From: Pseudomonas guineae
GTDB lineage: Bacteria > Pseudomonadota > Gammaproteobacteria > Pseudomonadales > Pseudomonadaceae
Assembly (NCBI RefSeq): GCF_900113745.1
Contig: NZ_FOQL01000002.1
Location: forward strand, 372,001-436,000
Direction of reading: 5' to 3'
DNA: 64,000 nucleotides
In this document: positions 17,734 through 27,746 of the stretch, piece after piece
Layout: each line of letters opens with the position of its first letter
Position numbering within the stretch: the stretch's first letter is position 1
Notes under the pieces: generated by a model
What the model saw: the letters and a program-made list of their open reading frames with translations, nothing else
Told to the model about the DNA's origin: nothing
Databases searched by the model: none
Position numbers and translations under genes: made by a program

Positions 17734-17792
17734 CTCTAAGACCCAAAACCTTTAGTGGTTGCAGTCACTGTTTGCGCTGGCCCGGCGTCAAC

Positions 17793-17829
17793 AAAAAAAA
17801 CCCCACGGCAAGGAGCAACAGCCGTGGGG
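17793..17829 (-). terminator. Terminator of the mexEF-oprN operon
   Basis: CCCCACGGC / GCCGTGGGG (17801-17809, 17821-17829) with eight T on the minus strand, 47 bp beyond the oprN stop. Confidence 0.85.
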
Positions 17830-17875
17830 CAAAAAAAGGTTAGCGGGCTCAGCCCGCGAAGTCTCAACGCAGGCG

Positions 17876-19264
17876 TTAAGCGTTAGGCTCCCAGCCACCG
17901 CCGAGTGCTTTGTAGATAGCGACGATGCCGCGATACAGTTCCACTTCAGCTTGAGCCTGGGCATCTACGGCGCTTAATTGTTCACGCTCGGCATCGAGCA
18001 GCACAAGAAAGTCCACTTCACCTTCGCGATAGCGCAATTCGGCCTGTTCAGCGGCTGCACGGCTTGCGTCGGATTGGCGCAGCAGGGCGAGCAGCCGCTT
18101 CTGACGTTTGCCGTAGTCGCTAAAGGCGTTGGCTGACTCTTCCAACGCCAGCAGTACCTGCTGCTCATAATGAGCCAATGCGCCATCGGCGTTGGCTTCG
18201 GCCCCGCGCAGGCGTGCACGCACGCTGCCTAGGTCAAACGCGGCCCAACTGATAGTGGGCGCAATGCTCCAGGCTTGTGCGGCCGAGGCACCAAGCTGCG
18301 AACCACGCCCAGCAGTAAAGCCAAGGAAACCGGACAAGCTCACCCGTGGAAACAGATCGGCCGTGGCCACGCCAATAGTGGCGGTGGCCGCAGCCAGTTG
18401 CCGTTCGGCCGCACGAATATCAGGGCGGCGGCGCAGCAACTCACCGGGGTCGCCAACAGGCAGGGCTTTGGCAATAGCGGGGATGGCTTGTGGCGACAGA
18501 TCAATGCTCAGTTGCTCAGGACGCTGCCCCAGCAGGGTGGTAATGCGGTTTTGTGCACGCTGCTGCTCAGCTTGCAGTTGCGGCAAACGGGCTTCAGTAC
18601 CTGCCAGGCGTGCATCGCTGCGCAGTACATCGAGCTGGCTACCAATACCAGCCTCGCGCAGTTGCTCGGTAATGGCCCGTGATTGCTGTTGGTTGTTCAG
18701 GTTGTCGCGGGCAATCCGTTCACGTAATTGCGCGCCACGCAGGCTGCCGTAGGCATCTACCAGCTCAGCGATCAGGCTGACTTGCAGTTGCTGATAATCC
18801 GCCTCGGCCACCTCCAGCTCGGCATCGCTGGCCTCCAGTTGCCGTTGAATACGGCCAAACAGATCCAGCTCCCAGAGCATGTCCAGGCCCAGATCATAGC
18901 GCTCGCCGCGTACGCGTTGCTCAGTCACGCCAGGTTGCTGCGCTTTGCCGAACTCGCCACTGGCGCGGCTGGTGACGGTAGGCAACTGATCGTTACTGAG
19001 GTCATCACGAATGGCCTGGGCCGCACGCAGGCGAGCAAAGGCCACGCGCAGTTGACGGTTATCCTGCAGTGACTGTTCGACCAACTGATTCAAGGTAGGG
19101 TCGTCAAACTGCTGCCACCAACTGGCTTCAAAGCGCACACGGTCATAGCTGCTGCTTTGCGCACTGCTGAATGTTGCCGCTGCAGTCTGCGGAGCTTGGT
19201 AATCGGGGCCAACAGCGCAGGCGCTTAAGACAAGCGTGAGGAGAGCAGGGGTGAAGGCCTTCAT
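17876..19264 (-). CDS. oprN: Outer-membrane efflux lipoprotein OprN-like (NodT/TolC family)
   Basis: A 462-residue outer-membrane factor. The signal peptide ends in a lipobox, VLSAC, so it is lipid-anchored. Two repeats of the TolC fold follow, with ASWWQQFDDPTLNQLVEQ and RRRPDIRAAERQLAAA as family marks. It forms the exit duct for the RND pump encoded upstream. Its start overlaps the mexF stop by 4 bp. Gene order mexE-mexF-oprN, with mexT and mexS beyond, identifies it as the OprN type. Confidence 0.9.
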   Translation of the reverse strand: MKAFTPALLTLVLSACAVGPDYQAPQTAAATFSSAQSSSYDRVRFEASWWQQFDDPTLNQLVEQSLQDNRQLRVAFARLRAAQAIRDDLSNDQLPTVTSRASGEFGKAQQPGVTEQRVRGERYDLGLDMLWELDLFGRIQRQLEASDAELEVAEADYQQLQVSLIAELVDAYGSLRGAQLRERIARDNLNNQQQSRAITEQLREAGIGSQLDVLRSDARLAGTEARLPQLQAEQQRAQNRITTLLGQRPEQLSIDLSPQAIPAIAKALPVGDPGELLRRRPDIRAAERQLAAATATIGVATADLFPRVSLSGFLGFTAGRGSQLGASAAQAWSIAPTISWAAFDLGSVRARLRGAEANADGALAHYEQQVLLALEESANAFSDYGKRQKRLLALLRQSDASRAAAEQAELRYREGEVDFLVLLDAEREQLSAVDAQAQAEVELYRGIVAIYKALGGGWEPNA

Positions 19265-22200
19265 ACCTGCACCTCCTGCAAACGGGCGGCTTTTTTAGCC
19301 TCTCGCTTTTCCACGAAACCGCGGATCAACACATAGAACAGCGGCGTCAGCAGCAGACCAAAGAAGGTCACCCCGAGCATACCGCTGAACACTGCCACAC
19401 CCATGGCATGACGCATTTCCGCACCGGCACCGGAGGACAGCACCAACGGCACGACACCCATAATGAAGGCGAAGCTGGTCATCAGGATGGGTCGCAGGCG
19501 CAGGCGGCAAGACTCCAGCACCGCGCTAACGCGATCCATACCTTCTTCCTGTTTTTCCTTGGCGAACTCCACAATCAGGATGGCGTTTTTACAAGCCAGT
19601 CCTACCAGTACGATCAAGCCGATCTGGGTAAAGATGTTGTTGTCGCCACCGGTCAGAATCACCCCGGTGATGGCCGACAGCAGCGTCATTGGCACGATCA
19701 AAATCACCGCCAAGGGTAGGCTCCAGCTTTCGTACTGTGCTGCCAATACTAGGAAGGCCAGCAGTACACAAAGCGGGAAGACGAAGATCGCACTGTTACC
19801 GGCGAGGATCTGCTGGTAGGAAAGGTCGGTCCACTCAAAGCTCATGCCATTTGGCAATTCTTCCTTGAGCAATTTGGCGATAGCGGCCTCGGCCTGACCG
19901 GAGCTGTAACCGGGAGCTGCGGCGCCGTTGATTTCGGCAGTGAGGAAGCCGTTGTAGTGCATCACCCGGTCCGGGCCAGCACTTGGGCTGACCTTAAGGA
20001 AGGCCGACAGCGGCACCATTTCCCCTCGTTTGTTGCGCACCTTGAGTTGGCCGATCTGCTCCGGCTCCAGGCGGAACTGTTGCTCGGCCTGCACGTTGAC
20101 CTGATAAGTACGGCCAAAACGGTTGAAGTCGTTGGCGTAGAGCGAGCCGAGGTAGATCTGCATGGTGTCGAAGATGTCGCTGATGGCGACACCATGAATC
20201 TTGGCTTTGTCGCGGTCTATCGCGGCATCGATCTGCGGCACATTGACCTGGTAGCTGGTGAACACCGACATCGGGTTTAGCTCTGGCAGTTGCCGGGCCT
20301 TAGCGATGATGTTTTGGGTTTGCACGTACAGCTCGTCATACCCCAAATTACCGCGGTCCTGCACCTGTAAACGGAAGCCGCCGATGGTGCCTAAACCCTG
20401 CACCGGGGGGGGCGGAAAGATGGCGATATAAGCGTCTTGAATCTCGCTGAACTGCGCGTTTAATTCTGCAGCAATCGCAGTGGCACTCATTGACGGATCA
20501 CTGCGCTCATCAAAGGGTTTGAGCGGGGTGAAGACGATGCCGCTGTTGGGGCTGTTGGTAAAGCCATTGATCGACAGGCCCGGGAAGGCCACGGTGTTAG
20601 CGACGCCGGGGTGTTTGCCGGCGATTTCCGACATCTTCTTGATCACCGCTTCGGTGCGATCCAAGGTGGCCGCGTCCGGTAGTTGCGCGAAGGCCACCAG
20701 GTATTGCTTGTCCTGTGCGGGGACGAAGCCGCTCGGGGTGTTGGCAAAGCCCAGGTAGGTCAGGCCGATCAGCCCTGCGTAAAGGAACAGGGCGATACCG
20801 CTGCCGCGTAGTACGCGCTTTACAGTGCCGACATAACCAAGGCTGGCGCGCTCGAACACCCGGTTGAATGGCGTGAACAACCAGCCGCCAAACAGCTTAT
20901 CGAGCACCTTGGAGAAGCGGTCTTTCGGCGCGTCATGGCTTTTCAGCAGAACGGCAGCCAGGGCAGGGGACAAGGTCAACGAGTTAATCGCCGAGATCAC
21001 CGTGGAGATGGCAATGGTCAGGGCAAACTGCTGATAAAACTGCCCAGTGAGCCCGGAGATAAAGGCCGTTGGGATAAACACCGCGCACAGCACCAGGGCC
21101 GTGGCAACGATCGGCCCAGTCACCTCCTTCATCGCTTGCTTGGTAGCTTCCACCGGGGTTTTACCCAGGCCGATATTACGTTCGACGTTCTCCACCACCA
21201 CGATGGCGTCGTCCACCACAATGCCGATAGCCAGTACCAGGCCGAACAACGACAGTGCGTTAAGTGAGAAGCCGAACATATGCATCACGGCAAATGTGCC
21301 GATCAAGGATACCGGCACAGCGGCCAGCGGGATGATCGAAGCGCGCCAGGTTTGCAGGAACACGATCACCACCAGTACGACCAGTATGATGGCCTCAAGC
21401 AGGGTGTGCACCACAGCCTCGATGGAGCCCCGCACGAAGATGGTCGGGTCGTAGACGATTTCATAATCAACGCCCTGCGGGAAGCTCTGCTTCAGTTCCG
21501 CCATACGGCTGCGCACTGCATCGGAAATCTCGATGGCGTTAGAGCCCGGACGCTGAAACACCGGAATAGCCACCGCCGGCTTGTTGTTCAGCAGCGAGCG
21601 CAGGGCATACTGGCTGGAGCCAAGCTCGATGCGGGCGATGTCTTTCAGGCGGGTTATTTCGCCATTGTCACCCGCACGGATGATGATGTTCTCGAACTCT
21701 TCCTCAGAAACTAAACGGCCCTGGGTGTTGATCGACAACTGGAAGCTATTGCCGGCATCGGACGGCGGCGCACCGAGCGAGCCGGCCGCGACTTGGCGGT
21801 TCTGCTCGCGAATAGCGTTAACCACATCGCTGGCGGTGAGGTTACGCGAGGCGACTTTATTTGGGTCCAGCCACACGCGCAGCGAGTAGTTACCCAGACC
21901 AAACAGCTGCACATCCCCCACACCATCCAACCGCGCCAGCTCATCTTTGACGTTGAGCGCAGCGTAGTTGGACAGGTAGAGCATGTCGTAGCGGTCGTCC
22001 GGTGAGGTCAGGTGCACCACCATGGTCAAGTCGGGCGAGGCTTTATCGACAGTCACACCGAGGCGCTGCACTTCGGTGGGCAAGGTTGGCATGGTGCGCG
22101 TTACACGGTTTTGCACCTGCACCTGGGCTTTGTCTAGGTCGGTGCCAAGGGCGAAGGTCAGCGTCAGGGTCATCTTGCCGTCGGCAGTGCCTTGGGACGA

Positions 22201-22440
22201 CATATAGAGCATGCCTTCCACGCCAGTAATCGCTTGCTCAAGCGGCGACGCGACGGTCTCGCCTATAACTTTTGGATTGGCGCCAGGGAAAGCGGCGCGG
22301 ACCACCACGGTGGGCGGTACCACTTCCGGGTATTCGCTGATCGGTAATTGGAACAGCGAAATCGCGCCGCCGATCAGGATCAGTAATGACAGCACCGCCG
22401 CAAAGATCGGCCGCTGAATAAAGAATTGCGAGAAATTCAT
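19261..22440 (-). CDS. mexF: RND multidrug efflux permease MexF-like
   Basis: A 1059-residue inner-membrane proton antiporter of the HAE1-RND family. It starts FSQFFIQRPIFAAVLSLLI, has 12 helices and two large periplasmic loops, and the proton-relay region GIVVDDAIVVVENVER in helix 4, containing the Asp pair. Length is normal. It is the pump of the tripartite system with the adaptor 14 bp upstream and the outer-membrane factor overlapping its end. MexEF-OprN exports quinolones, chloramphenicol and quorum-sensing precursors in P. aeruginosa. Confidence 0.93.
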   Translation of the reverse strand: MNFSQFFIQRPIFAAVLSLLILIGGAISLFQLPISEYPEVVPPTVVVRAAFPGANPKVIGETVASPLEQAITGVEGMLYMSSQGTADGKMTLTLTFALGTDLDKAQVQVQNRVTRTMPTLPTEVQRLGVTVDKASPDLTMVVHLTSPDDRYDMLYLSNYAALNVKDELARLDGVGDVQLFGLGNYSLRVWLDPNKVASRNLTASDVVNAIREQNRQVAAGSLGAPPSDAGNSFQLSINTQGRLVSEEEFENIIIRAGDNGEITRLKDIARIELGSSQYALRSLLNNKPAVAIPVFQRPGSNAIEISDAVRSRMAELKQSFPQGVDYEIVYDPTIFVRGSIEAVVHTLLEAIILVVLVVIVFLQTWRASIIPLAAVPVSLIGTFAVMHMFGFSLNALSLFGLVLAIGIVVDDAIVVVENVERNIGLGKTPVEATKQAMKEVTGPIVATALVLCAVFIPTAFISGLTGQFYQQFALTIAISTVISAINSLTLSPALAAVLLKSHDAPKDRFSKVLDKLFGGWLFTPFNRVFERASLGYVGTVKRVLRGSGIALFLYAGLIGLTYLGFANTPSGFVPAQDKQYLVAFAQLPDAATLDRTEAVIKKMSEIAGKHPGVANTVAFPGLSINGFTNSPNSGIVFTPLKPFDERSDPSMSATAIAAELNAQFSEIQDAYIAIFPPPPVQGLGTIGGFRLQVQDRGNLGYDELYVQTQNIIAKARQLPELNPMSVFTSYQVNVPQIDAAIDRDKAKIHGVAISDIFDTMQIYLGSLYANDFNRFGRTYQVNVQAEQQFRLEPEQIGQLKVRNKRGEMVPLSAFLKVSPSAGPDRVMHYNGFLTAEINGAAAPGYSSGQAEAAIAKLLKEELPNGMSFEWTDLSYQQILAGNSAIFVFPLCVLLAFLVLAAQYESWSLPLAVILIVPMTLLSAITGVILTGGDNNIFTQIGLIVLVGLACKNAILIVEFAKEKQEEGMDRVSAVLESCRLRLRPILMTSFAFIMGVVPLVLSSGAGAEMRHAMGVAVFSGMLGVTFFGLLLTPLFYVLIRGFVEKREAKKAARLQEVQV

Positions 22441-22454
22441 CGTTGTTTGCCTAA

Positions 22455-23696
22455 TTAGCCGCGTGGCGCTGTGCTGGCGGGGCTGTTTTTACCCGCGACG
22501 TTAGGGCGACTGTGTCGCTCAATGGCCTGGCGCTGTTGCGACAACTGAGCCAAGGTCTGCTCATCAGCCATAGGTACGGTTTGCGGATCAACCGTTGCCC
22601 CGGGGAATGCACGCTGCAAGCCGTTAACCACGATCTGCTCGCCCTTGGCTAAACCGCTGCGCACGATGCGCAGGCCTTGTAGCTTCGGTCCCAACTCAAT
22701 GGGGCGGTACTGCACGGCGTTGTCCTGATCGAGAACTAGCACGAACTTCTTGCCCAGGTCAGTACCTACTGCTTGGTCTTTGATCAGCGCGGCCGTGTAT
22801 TGGCTGCTGCCCACTAGCTTGAGGCGTGCGTAAAGGCCAGGGGTAAAGCGCCTCTCACGGTTATCGAATACGGCACGACCACGGATGGTGCCGGTTTGCG
22901 GATTGACTTGGTTATCGAGAAAGTCCAATTGCCCCATATGCGGGTGACCTTCTTCATTGGAAAGGCCCAAGTAAACCGGGCTGGCATCGCGGGTCTGGCT
23001 GCCGGCCTGGCGCGCTAGCTCGACATATTTAAGAAATACGCGCTCATCGGCATCGAAATAGGCATACACCTTATCCGTGCTCACCAAGGTGGTGAGGTGG
23101 CTTTGCCCGGCATTGACCAGGTTGCCTTCGGTGATTTCCGCCCGACTGACGCGACCCGCAATTGGCGCAGTGACGCGGGTGAAACTGAGGTTGAGGCGCG
23201 CATTGTCGAGTTCGGCCTGAATCCCTGCTACTGCGGCCTTGGCTTCTGTGGCGGCACTGGCGCGTGCATCGGCCAGCTCGGCTGAGATGGCGTTGCTCTT
23301 GCGCAAGCGTTCCCCACGGTTAGCTTCGCTTTGAGTACGCGAATAACTGGCACGGCCTTGTTGTAGCTGAGCCTCGAGGCGCTTGACCTCAGCCTGGAAG
23401 GGCCGTGGGTCAATCTGGAACAGCAGGTCGCCTTTTTTAACCAAACTGCCTTCATTGAAAGCGACGCGGTCAACCAGGCCAGAGACCCGTGGGCGGATGT
23501 CTACTGACTCTGGCGCCTCCAAACGGCCGGTGAACTCATCCCATTCTGTGATTGGCTGTTCGATCACTTCAGCCACGCTGACTTTGGCTGCTGGTATTTG
23601 TTGTGCGCTTTCCTGCGCGTTACCGCAGGCGCTCAATAGCGAAACCGCGGCAAGAGCCAGAGGAAAATGCCAAAGGTTAGTCTTGGACTGTGCCAT
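22455..23696 (-). CDS. mexE: RND efflux periplasmic adaptor MexE-like
   Basis: A 413-residue membrane-fusion protein. The signal ends in a lipobox, LLSACGNA, so it is anchored in the inner membrane. Next come a barrel-sandwich segment RPRVSGLVDRVAFNEGSLV, a coiled-coil hairpin around residues 95-165, and a beta-barrel domain. It bridges the pump and the OprN duct. It is the first gene of the operon; the 165 bp before it hold a nod-box-like element expected for activation by MexT. Confidence 0.92.
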   Translation of the reverse strand: MAQSKTNLWHFPLALAAVSLLSACGNAQESAQQIPAAKVSVAEVIEQPITEWDEFTGRLEAPESVDIRPRVSGLVDRVAFNEGSLVKKGDLLFQIDPRPFQAEVKRLEAQLQQGRASYSRTQSEANRGERLRKSNAISAELADARASAATEAKAAVAGIQAELDNARLNLSFTRVTAPIAGRVSRAEITEGNLVNAGQSHLTTLVSTDKVYAYFDADERVFLKYVELARQAGSQTRDASPVYLGLSNEEGHPHMGQLDFLDNQVNPQTGTIRGRAVFDNRERRFTPGLYARLKLVGSSQYTAALIKDQAVGTDLGKKFVLVLDQDNAVQYRPIELGPKLQGLRIVRSGLAKGEQIVVNGLQRAFPGATVDPQTVPMADEQTLAQLSQQRQAIERHSRPNVAGKNSPASTAPRG

Positions 23697-23860
23697 GTGT
23701 ACTTCCGCTCTTGGGTGTTATGAGACGGCGGAGTCTGCTGCGAGCGCTCTATTACGGCGAATCGAACGATTCGAAGATGTGTATCAATCAGAATGATTAT
23801 TTACAGGTGCGTATCGACAAACACATATGTGAGCAATGTGTGACACCGCGCGTAATGGTC
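23697..23860. promoter_or_regulatory. mexT-mexE intergenic promoter with MexT-type sites
   Basis: Contains a nod-box core ATC-N9-GAT at 23783-23797 and a perfect palindrome CGAATCG-AA-CGATTCG at 23758-23773, both 60-100 bp before the mexE start. LysR activators of the NodD/MexT type are known to use ATC-N9-GAT sites. No gene is seen here. Confidence 0.6.
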
Positions 23861-24778
23861 TTATTCCAAGCTGTCCGGGTCACCGCAGAACATCTGGATG
23901 CGCGAGCGCAACCAGCGCTCTGCAGGGTCATTATCCTGGGCCCCACGCCAGGCCATGTGCAGATCGAACGCCTGCGCTGCAATGGGCAACTCCTCGGCAC
24001 GTACGCCGCCTGCCGCGGTCAGTGCCGCAGCTGTGTAATCCGGTACGGTGGCGAGAATATCAGTGCCGGAGAGCAGCGTGCCGAGACCACTGAACTGGGG
24101 CAGGGCAAGCACGACACGGCGCTTACGCCCGAGTTTCTCCAGTTCCACATCGATAAAACCATTAAGGTCGCCGGCAAACGACACCAGCGCATGTGGCCGA
24201 GAGCAGAAGTCATCCAGGCTCAATACGCCGGGGGCTGAATCCGCACGCAGCAACTTCGGTTTGCTCCGGCGCAGCACCTTGCGCTTGGCATTGGCCGGCA
24301 ACTCTTCGGTGTAAGCAACCCCTACGGAAATTTCGCCGGAGGCCAGCAGAGCGGGCATCAGCAGGTAGTTGGTACGACGAATCACCAAGACCACACCCGG
24401 GGCTTCCGCACGCAAACGTTTAATCAGTGGCGGCAGCAAACCGAACTCGACGTCATCTGACAAACCAATGCGAAATACCGCATTACTGGTAGCCGGGTGA
24501 AATTCCGCTGCGCGACTGACTGCTGTGGAAATTGAATCCAGTGCCGGAGAGAGCAGGGCAGCAATCTCCATGGCCCGTGCGGTAGGCTCCATACTGCGGC
24601 CGGTACGGACGAACAACGGGTCATCAAACAGGCTGCGCAAACGGGCGAGAGCCGCACTGATGGCCGGCTGACCAAGAAACAGTTTTTCCGCCGCACGGGT
24701 TACGCTGCGTTCATGCATCAGCGTTTCAAAGACGATCAGCAGGTTGAGATCGACGCGGCGAAGATCGTTACGGTTCAT
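23861..24778 (-). CDS. mexT: LysR-family activator MexT-like
   Basis: A 305-residue LysR regulator. The N-terminal helix-turn-helix reads RRVDLNLLIVFETLMHERSV and then GQPAISAALARLR, as in MexT/NodD-like members; the co-inducer domain follows with normal length. In P. aeruginosa MexT activates mexEF-oprN and mexS. Here it is on the same strand as the efflux operon, 165 bp upstream, and divergent from mexS, the same arrangement. I see no frameshift, so the gene looks intact and able to act. Confidence 0.9.
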   Translation of the reverse strand: MNRNDLRRVDLNLLIVFETLMHERSVTRAAEKLFLGQPAISAALARLRSLFDDPLFVRTGRSMEPTARAMEIAALLSPALDSISTAVSRAAEFHPATSNAVFRIGLSDDVEFGLLPPLIKRLRAEAPGVVLVIRRTNYLLMPALLASGEISVGVAYTEELPANAKRKVLRRSKPKLLRADSAPGVLSLDDFCSRPHALVSFAGDLNGFIDVELEKLGRKRRVVLALPQFSGLGTLLSGTDILATVPDYTAAALTAAGGVRAEELPIAAQAFDLHMAWRGAQDNDPAERWLRSRIQMFCGDPDSLE

Positions 24779-25040
24779 CCGGTGTCCATTGTCGAGTGGC
24801 GGCGGTTTTGCGTGCGGCTCAGGCTAATGCTGAATGCTGCCGACAGGCAACAAGCACAAGCAAATGAGCGGCTGGCGATTGATCATCACCGACATGCATG
24901 GTGAATATCAGCCCCGAGCGGTGGAATTGCTGGCAGAGCCCAGATAAAGTCCGTGGCCATAAGCGGTCGCTTGGTATGGCTCAGCGCAGAAAGCCTGAAT
25001 AACCGCCGCGGCCTGAATGGGTCAACCGAAGAGGTTTGCG
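24779..25040. promoter_or_regulatory. Divergent mexT/mexS promoter region
   Basis: A TCACC-N9-GGTGA inverted repeat lies at 24886-24904, a form compatible with a LysR regulator binding site. No other gene is apparent. Confidence 0.45.
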
Positions 25041-26054
25041 ATGTCCCGCATAGTGCGATTCCATGAGTTTGGTGAGGCTGATGTCCTCAAGATCGAAGAG
25101 CGTAACGTCCCTGCGCCTGCAGCGGGTGAAGTGCTGGTCGGTGTTGAAGCCGTGGGCGTCAGCTGGCACGACGTACTCTGGCGACAGAACCTAGCACCTA
25201 CGTTGGCACAGTTACCCGCCAGCCTCGGCCATGAAGTGGCGGGTGTGGTCTTAGCGCTAGGTGACGGTGTGACTGATCTGGCCGTGGGCGATCGGGTTGC
25301 CAGCTTCCCGGGGCACAGCGCTAACCATTACCCAAGCTACGCCGAGCACGTGGTTTTACCGCGCAGCTCGCTGGCCCGCTACCCGGATAACCTGAGCGCA
25401 CAACAAGCTGCCGTGCACTATTTGCCTTCAATGGTCGGCTGGTTCGGATTTGTCGAACTGGCGCATTTGCAGCCAGGCGAAACCGTGCTGGTGACTGCGG
25501 CTAGTCGCTGCTGGGGCCCTTATATTGTGCAGATGGGCAAAGCCCTGGGCGCGACAGTTATCGCCGCGACAGCCTATGCCGAAGACAGCGCGTTTCTTAA
25601 ACAGCTGGGTGCCGATCACATCATCCTCACTGAGGAGCAGGACCTGGTTAGTCGCGTGAGCAAACTGACTGATGGCCGAGGCGTTAATGTGGTGATGGAC
25701 GCCTTGGGCGGTCCGCAGATGTGTCTACTAGGCGATGCTATCGCGCCGCGTGGTCGGCTGATCCTGTTTGACCTGCAGGGCGGTAATGAAACGCCATTTC
25801 CAGCCTGCGCAGCATTTCAAAAGAACATTCAGTTCTTCGTACACTGCATTGGCAACTTCACGGGCAAGGAAGAGCTGAATATTCCGCAAGATCAGGCTGC
25901 TGTGGCCAAGGCTGTGCAAGGCATTAATCAGCTGACAGCCGACGGGTTGATCAAGCCATTGGTCGATAAAGTATTCAGCTTCGACGAAGTAATCGAAGCG
26001 CATCGCTATATGCAAACTTGCCCGAGCCGTGGCCGAGTGATGCTGCAGGTTTAA
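25041..26054 (+). CDS. mexS: Zinc-type alcohol dehydrogenase/quinone oxidoreductase MexS-like
   Basis: A 337-residue MDR-superfamily protein. It has the N-terminal GroES-like domain (GVEAVGVSWHDVLWR, then LGHEVAGVV) and a C-terminal Rossmann domain. Classical zinc-ligand residues are incomplete, so it fits the quinone-oxidoreductase side of the family. In P. aeruginosa loss of MexS raises MexEF-OprN through MexT, probably by a build-up of electrophilic compounds. Start ATG 25041 has GAAGAGG upstream. The dinucleotide-binding motif reads VTAASRCWGPYIVQ, with Cys-Trp where a Gly-rich turn is usual. Confidence 0.85.
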   Translation: MSRIVRFHEFGEADVLKIEERNVPAPAAGEVLVGVEAVGVSWHDVLWRQNLAPTLAQLPASLGHEVAGVVLALGDGVTDLAVGDRVASFPGHSANHYPSYAEHVVLPRSSLARYPDNLSAQQAAVHYLPSMVGWFGFVELAHLQPGETVLVTAASRCWGPYIVQMGKALGATVIAATAYAEDSAFLKQLGADHIILTEEQDLVSRVSKLTDGRGVNVVMDALGGPQMCLLGDAIAPRGRLILFDLQGGNETPFPACAAFQKNIQFFVHCIGNFTGKEELNIPQDQAAVAKAVQGINQLTADGLIKPLVDKVFSFDEVIEAHRYMQTCPSRGRVMLQV

Positions 26055-26115
26055 TTGCTACTGGCAGCGGCGACAGGTTTTACGCGGCAATCGGGTAGGG
26101 CGCGAAACACGCACA

Positions 26116-26147
26116 AGCCGCTGGATGAATCACTTTATCCAGCGGCT
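26116..26147. terminator. Hairpin between convergent mexS and symporter genes
   Basis: AGCCGCTGGAT / ATCCAGCGGCT (26116-26126, 26137-26147). There is no T-run, so termination would be weak or factor-assisted. Confidence 0.5.
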
Positions 26148-26228
26148 CTGCGCTTAGCCGCTAAAACGCATTGAGCCGTTTCTCCGCGCCATGGAGTTGA
26201 AGCGCCTTGGCCAAGCCGATTATCCGTC

Positions 26229-27482
26229 TCAAACCGTAGAGCGTTCGCCTTCATCATTAACCGAGGGCGACACCTGACTGCGGCCATCGAGGCGTTCAAG
26301 CAAGGCAGCATTGGCACAGTTGCCCATCACATTGAGGGCAGTACGCAGCCCATCAGTGAAGCGGTCAACACCCGCGACAACGGCGACGCCTTCCAGCGGC
26401 AAGCCGGCGGCGCCTAGCACTGTCGTCATTGCTACCAGCCCAGCACCTGGCACACCTGCGGTTGAAAAGCTGACGAGTAGGCCGGTGGTGAACACCGTGA
26501 TCAACAGTGAGGTGGTGATGTCGATGCTGAACAACTGAGCGACGAACAACGCATTGAAACCCTGCAGTACGGCTGCGCCATCGCGCTTAAGGGCGGTGCC
26601 AAAGGGCAGGGCAAAGCTGGCTAAGGACTCACTCATGCCGTAGCTGCGTGCATTGCCGAGTGCCAATGGCAATGTCGCACCGGAGCTGGCAGTACCAAAG
26701 GCGAAACCCAGGCTTTGACCAAAATGCTTTACGAACGCTAGCGGACGAGCACCCGTGATACCCAGTAGGACTAGATAGAGAACCGCCATCAACGCCAATG
26801 CCAGCGATAGGCCGACCACATACATACCAAGACGCAGGAGCAAATCCAGCCCCTGACTGGCGATCACCGAAGTGATCAGGGCAAACACCCCATAAGGTGC
26901 CAGTTTCAGTACGAACTCCAGCACTTTGAGGGTGACGGTGTAGCCACTCTCGATCAATCGGCGTAACGGTGCGCTATCAACCGGCAACGCACGCATGGCG
27001 ATGCCGATCAGTGCCGCTGCGAAGATAACCTGCAAAAGACCGCCACTGCTTATTGCCGTAAACGGGTTATTTGGCACCAGCTCGACTAACCATTGACTGA
27101 GGCTGTCGGCATGACGGCCTTCAGAGGACGGGCTGGCGAGGCTCTCGGCACCGGTACCTGGACTCAACCATTGGGCGACCAGCATGCCAAGCGCTAGCGC
27201 TATGGCACTGGTCAATACGTAGCCCGCCAGCAGGCGACCGGCATGACGGCCGACTGCGGCGCCATGTTCGCGGTTAGTCAGGCTCAGGATCAGAGCGCCG
27301 AACACCATGGGCACGACCACAAACTGCAATAAGCGCAGGAAGATATTGCCCACAGGGGTCAATAGATTAGCGTCCAGCCAGGCCACGCTGCCTTCAGGCA
27401 ATGCACCGGCGCTAGCATTCAGCACAAGGCCGGTAATGATGCCGAATACAAGGGCGAGTAGGATCTGGCGAGTGACGGACAT
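26229..27482 (-). CDS. Dicarboxylate/amino acid:cation symporter (DAACS family)
   Basis: A 417-residue inner-membrane transporter. The hairpin-loop Ser-rich motif FGTASSGATLPLAL and the FVVPMVFGALILSL segment are typical of the GltP/DctA/SstT superfamily, and the helix-7 region has GFNALFVAQLF in place of the common NMDGT, so it belongs to a divergent branch, closer to cystine/serine-type symporters than to GltP. It stands alone, convergent with mexS. The substrate is an acidic or neutral amino acid or dicarboxylate. Confidence 0.82.
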   Translation of the reverse strand: MSVTRQILLALVFGIITGLVLNASAGALPEGSVAWLDANLLTPVGNIFLRLLQFVVVPMVFGALILSLTNREHGAAVGRHAGRLLAGYVLTSAIALALGMLVAQWLSPGTGAESLASPSSEGRHADSLSQWLVELVPNNPFTAISSGGLLQVIFAAALIGIAMRALPVDSAPLRRLIESGYTVTLKVLEFVLKLAPYGVFALITSVIASQGLDLLLRLGMYVVGLSLALALMAVLYLVLLGITGARPLAFVKHFGQSLGFAFGTASSGATLPLALGNARSYGMSESLASFALPFGTALKRDGAAVLQGFNALFVAQLFSIDITTSLLITVFTTGLLVSFSTAGVPGAGLVAMTTVLGAAGLPLEGVAVVAGVDRFTDGLRTALNVMGNCANAALLERLDGRSQVSPSVNDEGERSTV

Positions 27483-27746
27483 GCGCCCTCCAAAAGTCTA
27501 TATATGCAGCAAGTAGGCCGCATGGAATTGGGATTACTGAGGCGCGCCATTCTGATGACCGAAAAGAGCTATATCAATGAAATCGCTAATAATATTGTGG
27601 AATAAGCTAAGAAGCTTGCATCACAGTCATGTCTGTTCTGATGGTTTTAAAAAGAGCCTGACGGCAGGCATCGCTAGCCCTGCAGAGCCCCGGTATCCAT
27701 CTATGCGTTCCGCATCGCGTATTCCTGCTCATGCAGGTTTGACTAC

